This document shows positions 59,723 through 64,000 of a stretch of DNA of 64,000 nucleotides, piece after piece. Position numbers and translations under genes: made by a program. The stretch's first letter is position 1. Each line of letters begins with the position of its first letter. Origin of the DNA: Ohtaekwangia sp036503775. Lineage in GTDB: Bacteria > Bacteroidota > Bacteroidia > Cytophagales > Cyclobacteriaceae. The notes beneath the pieces were generated by a model. That model ran no database searches. It worked only from the letters and a program-made list of their open reading frames with translations, and was not told the DNA's origin. The DNA is taken from contig DASXWH010000294.1 of the NCBI GenBank assembly GCA_036503775.1, positions 1 to 64,000 of the forward strand, given 5' to 3'.

Positions 59723-60802
59723 ATGATTTGTGAATCAGCAGTAACGCGAAGATCTTTTCTGAAGACGGCTTTCACAGCGCCCGTATTGCTTGTGGCGTTG
59801 GATGGGAAATCTCTTGCGCAGCAGCCCGCAGCTGATTTCGCCAAAAAGCTCGAGCCGCTCGGTCGCAACCTGGAATGGGAAAAAGGATACGTGTGGTGTA
59901 ACAGCCCCATTGATGGACCGGATGGTGATGTGCATGTATTCTATTCACGCTGGACAGCAGATAAAAAAATGGGAGGTTGGTTGAATGGCTGTGAGATTGC
60001 GCACGCTGTTGCACCCTCTCCGGAAGAACCCTTTGAATATGTGGAGACCATTCTCGCTCCGCGTGGCGGAAATTATTGGGATGCCACCACCTGTCACAAT
60101 CCACACATTCAGAAAGTAGATGATGTGTATTGTCTCTTTTATATGGGCAATTCCAATGGCAGAACAAATACAAAACGAATTGGTTTAGCTACAGCAAAAT
60201 CACTGAGCGGTCCATGGAAGAGACCGGATGAACCGATCCTTCAGCCGGGGGAAAGTGGTGCATGGGATGATCATTGCACCACCAATCCGGCATTTATAAA
60301 AAATACGGATGGAACATACTGGCTCTATTATAAATCCTGGAATACGCAAGAATATGAATCGGCAACCGGTTCTATTCGTGGTAATCGTAAATATGGTATT
60401 GCGATCGCATCAACGATGGAAGGCCCTTACCTGAAATCAAAATACAATCCTGTTCTTGATTTTTCGAACAGAGGAAATAATGAGCAACTCGAAGATGCCT
60501 TTGTTTGGCGTGAAGATGATAAATTTAAAATGCTGGCGCGCGACATGGGGTTCTTCAATCACGAAGCCGGACTTTATCTTGAATCGAATGATGGCCTGAA
60601 ATGGTCTGAGCCTGCCATCGCCTATTATGATCTGAAAACGTATGTGCAGGAGCCTGCGCCACCGGATTACCTGAAGCGGTATGGAAGATTCGAGCGGCCA
60701 CAAGTATTGATACGCAATGGAAAACCTGCCTACCTGTTTACCGCAGCACAGGGCGGAAAGTATGGAACATCATCTGCATTTATATTTAAAATCAACCCAT
60801 AA
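59723..60802 (+). CDS. Exported five-bladed-propeller glycosidase, GH43-like
   Basis: A 359-residue protein with a twin-arginine-like signal (VTRRSFLKTAFTAPVLLVAL). The mature part is a beta-propeller of the GH43/GH117 kind. Repeating blades are PDGDVHVFYSRW, DDVYCLFYMGNSNG, DGTYWLYYKSWNTQEY, EDAFVWREDDKFKMLARDM and NGKPAYLFTAAQGG. Acidic residues in blade starts (DGPDGDVHVF, WDDHCTTNPAF, LEDAFVW) are candidates for the catalytic trio. Substrate unknown; its place among rhamnogalacturonan genes suggests an arabinan, galactan or rhamnogalacturonan side chain. It is followed 6 bases later by an oxidoreductase gene. Confidence 0.75.
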   Translation: MICESAVTRRSFLKTAFTAPVLLVALDGKSLAQQPAADFAKKLEPLGRNLEWEKGYVWCNSPIDGPDGDVHVFYSRWTADKKMGGWLNGCEIAHAVAPSPEEPFEYVETILAPRGGNYWDATTCHNPHIQKVDDVYCLFYMGNSNGRTNTKRIGLATAKSLSGPWKRPDEPILQPGESGAWDDHCTTNPAFIKNTDGTYWLYYKSWNTQEYESATGSIRGNRKYGIAIASTMEGPYLKSKYNPVLDFSNRGNNEQLEDAFVWREDDKFKMLARDMGFFNHEAGLYLESNDGLKWSEPAIAYYDLKTYVQEPAPPDYLKRYGRFERPQVLIRNGKPAYLFTAAQGGKYGTSSAFIFKINP

Positions 60803-60808
60803 CCTATC

Positions 60809-62176
60809 ATGAAAAAAGAGAATGTAACCCGGAGAGATTTTATGGCTGCATCTGGCGCACTGGCCGGGGCACTGCTTGTAAATCCTTTTGGCGCTGTAAC
60901 ATCAAAGGCCTGGACAATCGAAAACAAAAAGAGAGTTGCTGTTGTCGGAACAGGAAGTCGCGCGCATGGCATGTGGATGAAGGATGTTATAGAAGCGTAT
61001 CCGGATAAAGTTGAGTTTGTAGGTCTTTGTGATATCAACCCCGGGCGACTGGAGTATTTTAAAAAATCTCTGGGCCTTTCCTGTCCGGTTTTCACCGACT
61101 TCGAAAAGATGATGAAGGATATAAAACCTGACACCCTGATCGTAACCACAGTGGATGCCACCCATCATGAATTTATTATTCGGGGAATGGAGCTGGGCGC
61201 CAACATCATCACGGAAAAACCGATGACTACCGATGAACAAAAATGTCAGGCAATTCTCGATGCCGAAAAACGTACCGGAAAAAAAGTTACCGTAACATTC
61301 AACTACCGTTACTCACCTCACCGCGCAAAGATGTATGAGTTGCTGCGCAGTGGTGCTATAGGCGATCTTACTTCGGTTGATTTTCATTGGTACCTCGATA
61401 CCAGTCACGGTGCTGATTACTTCAGAAGATGGCATCGGCTTAAGGAAAAAGGTGGAACGCTCTGGGTGCATAAAGCAACGCACCATTTTGATTTATTGAA
61501 CTGGTGGATCGAATCCGACCCGGCTGAAGTATTTGCTACCGGTACGCTGGATTTTTATGGAAAGAACAATGCATTCAGAAGTACAAACTGCCGACCCTGC
61601 CCGCATAAGGGAGAGTGTAAATTTTATTTCGATATCACCAAGAATCAGGGATACATGGACCTGTATGTGAATAATGAAAAACATGACGGCTACCTGCGCG
61701 ATGGTTGTGTTTGGAAAGAGGATATCAACATTTACGATAAGATGGCTGCCACCATCAAATATCAGAATGGAGTACAGGTGAGTTATTCACTCACTACCTA
61801 TTCACCTTACGAAGGGTATCGCATTGCATTCAATGGAACAAAAGGAAGAATGGATGTGTGGATCGAAGAGAGTAACCCGATTGAAAGAAAAGAATATGAT
61901 GAGATCGTGCTCACCCGGAATTTCAGCACACGGGAGTTTATTCGTATTCCGCACACAAAAAGTGGTCACGGTGGTGGAGATAAATTATTAAAGGATAAAA
62001 TCTTTGCCGGTGTAACCGATGATCCGTTACATCAGGCCGCCAGTGTTCGTGATGGAGCGCTGTCAATCCTGGTGGGTATTGCGGCACGTAAGAGTTGTGA
62101 AACCGGACAACCAGTGAAGATCGGTGACCTGACCAGCATCAAGCCCGGAGTAAAACGGCAGTTTGTTACCGGATAG
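60809..62176 (+). CDS. Tat-exported Gfo/Idh/MocA oxidoreductase with Cys motif
   Basis: A 455-residue oxidoreductase with a Tat signal (NVTRRDFMAASGALAGALL). The Rossmann motif is VAVVGTGSRAHG (about 45), the family EKP is in NIITEKPMTTDEQ, and FNYRYSPHR is the usual motif after it. An insertion near residue 265 carries CRPCPHKGECKFYF (C-x2-C-x6-C), which may bind a metal. Several sugar-active members of this family work by a redox-assisted lyase/hydrolase cycle. Here it would act on a rhamnogalacturonan-derived sugar, but this is inferred from its neighbours. It lies 6 bases after the GH43-like gene and 40 before the PL11 gene. Confidence 0.85.
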   Translation: MKKENVTRRDFMAASGALAGALLVNPFGAVTSKAWTIENKKRVAVVGTGSRAHGMWMKDVIEAYPDKVEFVGLCDINPGRLEYFKKSLGLSCPVFTDFEKMMKDIKPDTLIVTTVDATHHEFIIRGMELGANIITEKPMTTDEQKCQAILDAEKRTGKKVTVTFNYRYSPHRAKMYELLRSGAIGDLTSVDFHWYLDTSHGADYFRRWHRLKEKGGTLWVHKATHHFDLLNWWIESDPAEVFATGTLDFYGKNNAFRSTNCRPCPHKGECKFYFDITKNQGYMDLYVNNEKHDGYLRDGCVWKEDINIYDKMAATIKYQNGVQVSYSLTTYSPYEGYRIAFNGTKGRMDVWIEESNPIERKEYDEIVLTRNFSTREFIRIPHTKSGHGGGDKLLKDKIFAGVTDDPLHQAASVRDGALSILVGIAARKSCETGQPVKIGDLTSIKPGVKRQFVTG

Positions 62177-62215
62177 TAAAGTAATCACATAGTCAACTTC
62201 TTATAAAAATTCAAT

Positions 62216-64000
62216 ATGAGAAAAATACTCATACTGGTATTGCTATGCCTGTGCACAGCTTGCGTTCCGGTATTCGCTCAGCGATACATGGAAGATCTTG
62301 ATCGGGGTGTTGTTGCTATTCGCCAGGATTCACGCAAGGTATTTGTAAGCTGGCGGTTGCTGGGAAATGAACCGGATGATGTTTCATTCAATGTATATCG
62401 TACATCAAAAAAAGATACCCGAAAGCTGAACGCGAAACCATTAACAGAGTTGACGTTCTTTGTTGATTCCCTCGCAGACTTTTCAGCTGACAATTCCTGG
62501 TTTGTTAAAGCGGTGACCGATAAAAAAGAACAAACAGCAAGTGAGTCATTTACCCTGCCGGCAAACTCACCGGTTCAACCGTATGTAATCATTCCCATGA
62601 AAACACCCGAAGGGTATTCACCCAACGATGCTTCTCCGGGAGACCTGGATGGTGATGGACAATATGAACTGGTTATTCACATGACGGGCAGAGGCCGCGA
62701 CAATTCACAAAAAGGTATAACTGATCCACCCATTCTTCATGCATATAAGTTGGACGGGACGTTCTTATGGAGCATCAACCTGGGAAAAAATATCCGTGAG
62801 GGTGCGCACTATACACAATTCATGGTTTACGATCTGGATGGAGATGGAAAAGCAGAAGTGGCGTGTAAAACAGCTGATGGTACAACCGATGCAAAGGGAA
62901 CAATCATCGGTGATGGAAAAGCTGATCACCGTAATGCGGATGGCTACATTCTCCGAGGACCGGAATACCTTACGATTTTTGACGGATTGACCGGAGCGGC
63001 ATTGGCCACCACAGACTATATTCCTTCACGGCATCCGGATACAGAAAATCCATCCACAGAGCAACTTAAAGAAGTTTGGGGTGATGGTTATGGAAATCGG
63101 ATGGATCGGTTTCTCGCCTGTATTGCCTATCTCGATGGTGAGCGTCCAAGCCTGGTGATGGCAAGAGGATACTATACACGCACAGTGCTGGCGGCATGGA
63201 ACTGGCGTGAAGGTAAATTATCCCCGGTATGGACATTTGATAGTGATGCTTCTGAAGCGAACAGACTCTACCGTGGACAGGGCAATCACAACCTCAGTGT
63301 AGGCGATGTTGATCATGACGGGAAGGATGAAATAATTTATGGTGCGTGTGTGATCGATGACAATGGTAAAGGTCTGTATTCAACAGGGCTCGGTCATGGT
63401 GATGCTATTCATTTTTCTGATCTCGATCCGGATCGGGCAGGACTGGAAATTTTTGATATACAGGAAAGATTCGATGATGCAGGCGCTCATTTCCGTGATG
63501 CACGAACCGGAGAAATTCTTTGGAAGAAACCTTCGGTGAAGGCTGGTGAAGATGGAGAAGGCCCGGGGCGAGGTAATTCAGTTGACATCGATCCGCGATA
63601 CAGTGGACATGAGTCATGGGTTAAGGGAGCAAACATCACCGGTTTATTCTCTGCGAAAGGAGAGAAGATTTCGGATAAGGAACCTGCGTCCTGCAACTTT
63701 GCAGTATGGTGGGATGATGATCTGCTTCGTGAACTTTTAGATAAGAATGTTATTTCAAAATGGAACTGGAATAACAATGTACTTGAGCCTTTGGTCACAG
63801 CGGACGAATGCATGTCGAACAACGGAAGCAAATCAACACCTGTATTAAGTGCTGACATACTGGGTGACTGGCGTGAAGAAGTGATCTGGCGAACGAAAGA
63901 TAATCAGGCATTGCACCTGTACGTTTCAACGATCCCGACAACCTACCGCTTCATTGCCCTGATGCATGATCCGGTATACCGACTGGCGGTCGCGTGGCAG
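62216..64000 (+). CDS. Rhamnogalacturonan lyase, PL11 family (cut by window end)
   Basis: 595 residues are visible with no stop; the frame runs off the right edge. The start MRKILILVLLCLCTAC looks like a lipoprotein signal, though cleavage after VFA is also possible. The PL11 propeller is plain: RYMEDLDRGVVAIR and VFVSWRLLGNEPDDVSFNVYR in the N-terminal domain, then calcium-binding repeats (PGDLDGDGQYELVIHM, VYDLDGDGKAEVACKTADGT, GDVDHDGKDEIIYG). NNVLEPLVTADECMSNNGSKSTPVLSADILGDWREEVIWR is typical of the family. It cleaves the rhamnogalacturonan I backbone, creating the unsaturated products that GH105 trims. Probably only some 30-50 residues are missing. Confidence 0.95.
   Translation, partial: MRKILILVLLCLCTACVPVFAQRYMEDLDRGVVAIRQDSRKVFVSWRLLGNEPDDVSFNVYRTSKKDTRKLNAKPLTELTFFVDSLADFSADNSWFVKAVTDKKEQTASESFTLPANSPVQPYVIIPMKTPEGYSPNDASPGDLDGDGQYELVIHMTGRGRDNSQKGITDPPILHAYKLDGTFLWSINLGKNIREGAHYTQFMVYDLDGDGKAEVACKTADGTTDAKGTIIGDGKADHRNADGYILRGPEYLTIFDGLTGAALATTDYIPSRHPDTENPSTEQLKEVWGDGYGNRMDRFLACIAYLDGERPSLVMARGYYTRTVLAAWNWREGKLSPVWTFDSDASEANRLYRGQGNHNLSVGDVDHDGKDEIIYGACVIDDNGKGLYSTGLGHGDAIHFSDLDPDRAGLEIFDIQERFDDAGAHFRDARTGEILWKKPSVKAGEDGEGPGRGNSVDIDPRYSGHESWVKGANITGLFSAKGEKISDKEPASCNFAVWWDDDLLRELLDKNVISKWNWNNNVLEPLVTADECMSNNGSKSTPVLSADILGDWREEVIWRTKDNQALHLYVSTIPTTYRFIALMHDPVYRLAVAWQ

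Noticed and set aside
39597..64000. Possible mobile or recently acquired island
   Set aside because: No integrase, transposase, tRNA or flanking direct repeat was seen, and base composition looks like the rest of the window by eye.
1..64000. CRISPR arrays, tRNA/rRNA genes, riboswitches
   Set aside because: No regularly spaced repeats, cloverleaf-like sequences or recognisable riboswitch cores were noticed; a dedicated scan would be needed to exclude weak cases.

Overview
The window comes from a bacterium of the phylum Bacteroidota, most likely a Cytophagales-type environmental lineage. This rests on a SusC/SusD pair, a fused CcoN-CcoO cytochrome oxidase subunit, a Sec-exported (clade II) nitrous oxide reductase with its nosLDFY set, many lipoprotein signals, promoters of the TAnnTTTG type and almost no Shine-Dalgarno sequences. 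The genus cannot be told from the sequence alone. No tRNA, rRNA, CRISPR array, insertion sequence or phage gene was seen, and no stretch longer than 300 bases lacks a gene.

Layout. (1) 1-4836: unrelated housekeeping and stress genes (PadR regulator, hydrolase, DUF1330, Gfo/Idh/MocA oxidoreductase, GNAT, two small lipoproteins, a UspA-like protein). (2) 4947-18657: a micro-oxic respiration block. A FixL-like PAS histidine kinase overlaps a response regulator whose output is a complete Crp/Fnr protein. Next come ccoNO-ccoQ-ccoP-ccoG-ccoH-safE and a second operon usp-ccoI-ccoS-hemN. (3) 18794-29792: two polytopic membrane proteins, then the N2O-reduction operon (cytochrome c, nosZ, a membrane protein, nosL, nosD, nosF, nosY), a fasciclin lipoprotein and a group III truncated haemoglobin. 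(4) 29898-39588: a cysteine-rich nitronate-monooxygenase-like protein, a Crp/Fnr regulator, a B12-dependent class II ribonucleotide reductase, the Fe-S repair protein RIC/YtfE, an OprC-type copper receptor with its lipoprotein partner, and an ECF sigma factor. (5) 39597-64000: L-rhamnose catabolism (rhaT, rhaDE, rhaM, rhaI, rhaB) joined to a rhamnogalacturonan utilisation locus (GH106, SusC/SusD, GH105, a six-hairpin glycosidase, a GntR-type regulator, a GH43-like enzyme, an oxidoreductase, and a PL11 lyase cut by the window edge).

How it fits together. Regions 2-4 look like one low-oxygen/nitrogen-oxide programme. FNR/FixK-type dyads (TGAT-N4-ATCA) lie upstream of ccoNO, the usp-ccoI operon, a small helical protein, the nos operon, the fasciclin-globin pair and ric. 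At four of these the dyad sits a near-constant 35.5-36.5 bases from a TAnnTTTG-like element, the spacing expected for class II activation. The kinase/REC-Crp pair could be a FixL-FixJ-FixK cascade folded into two proteins. Copper needed by both CuA/CuB oxidase and NosZ would be supplied by the OprC-like receptor and CcoI. nosZ occurs here without nir or nor genes, as in organisms that consume N2O without full denitrification.

Region 5 is tied together by a repeated intergenic motif, GTACAGGACAGT and close variants, in front of rhaT/GH106, susC, GH105/six-hairpin glycosidase and gntR/GH43-like genes. This is probably the operator of the local GntR-type regulator. A second, perfectly palindromic site around GCAATCGATTGC occurs before susC and the GH43-like gene and suggests an additional, unlinked LacI-type regulator.
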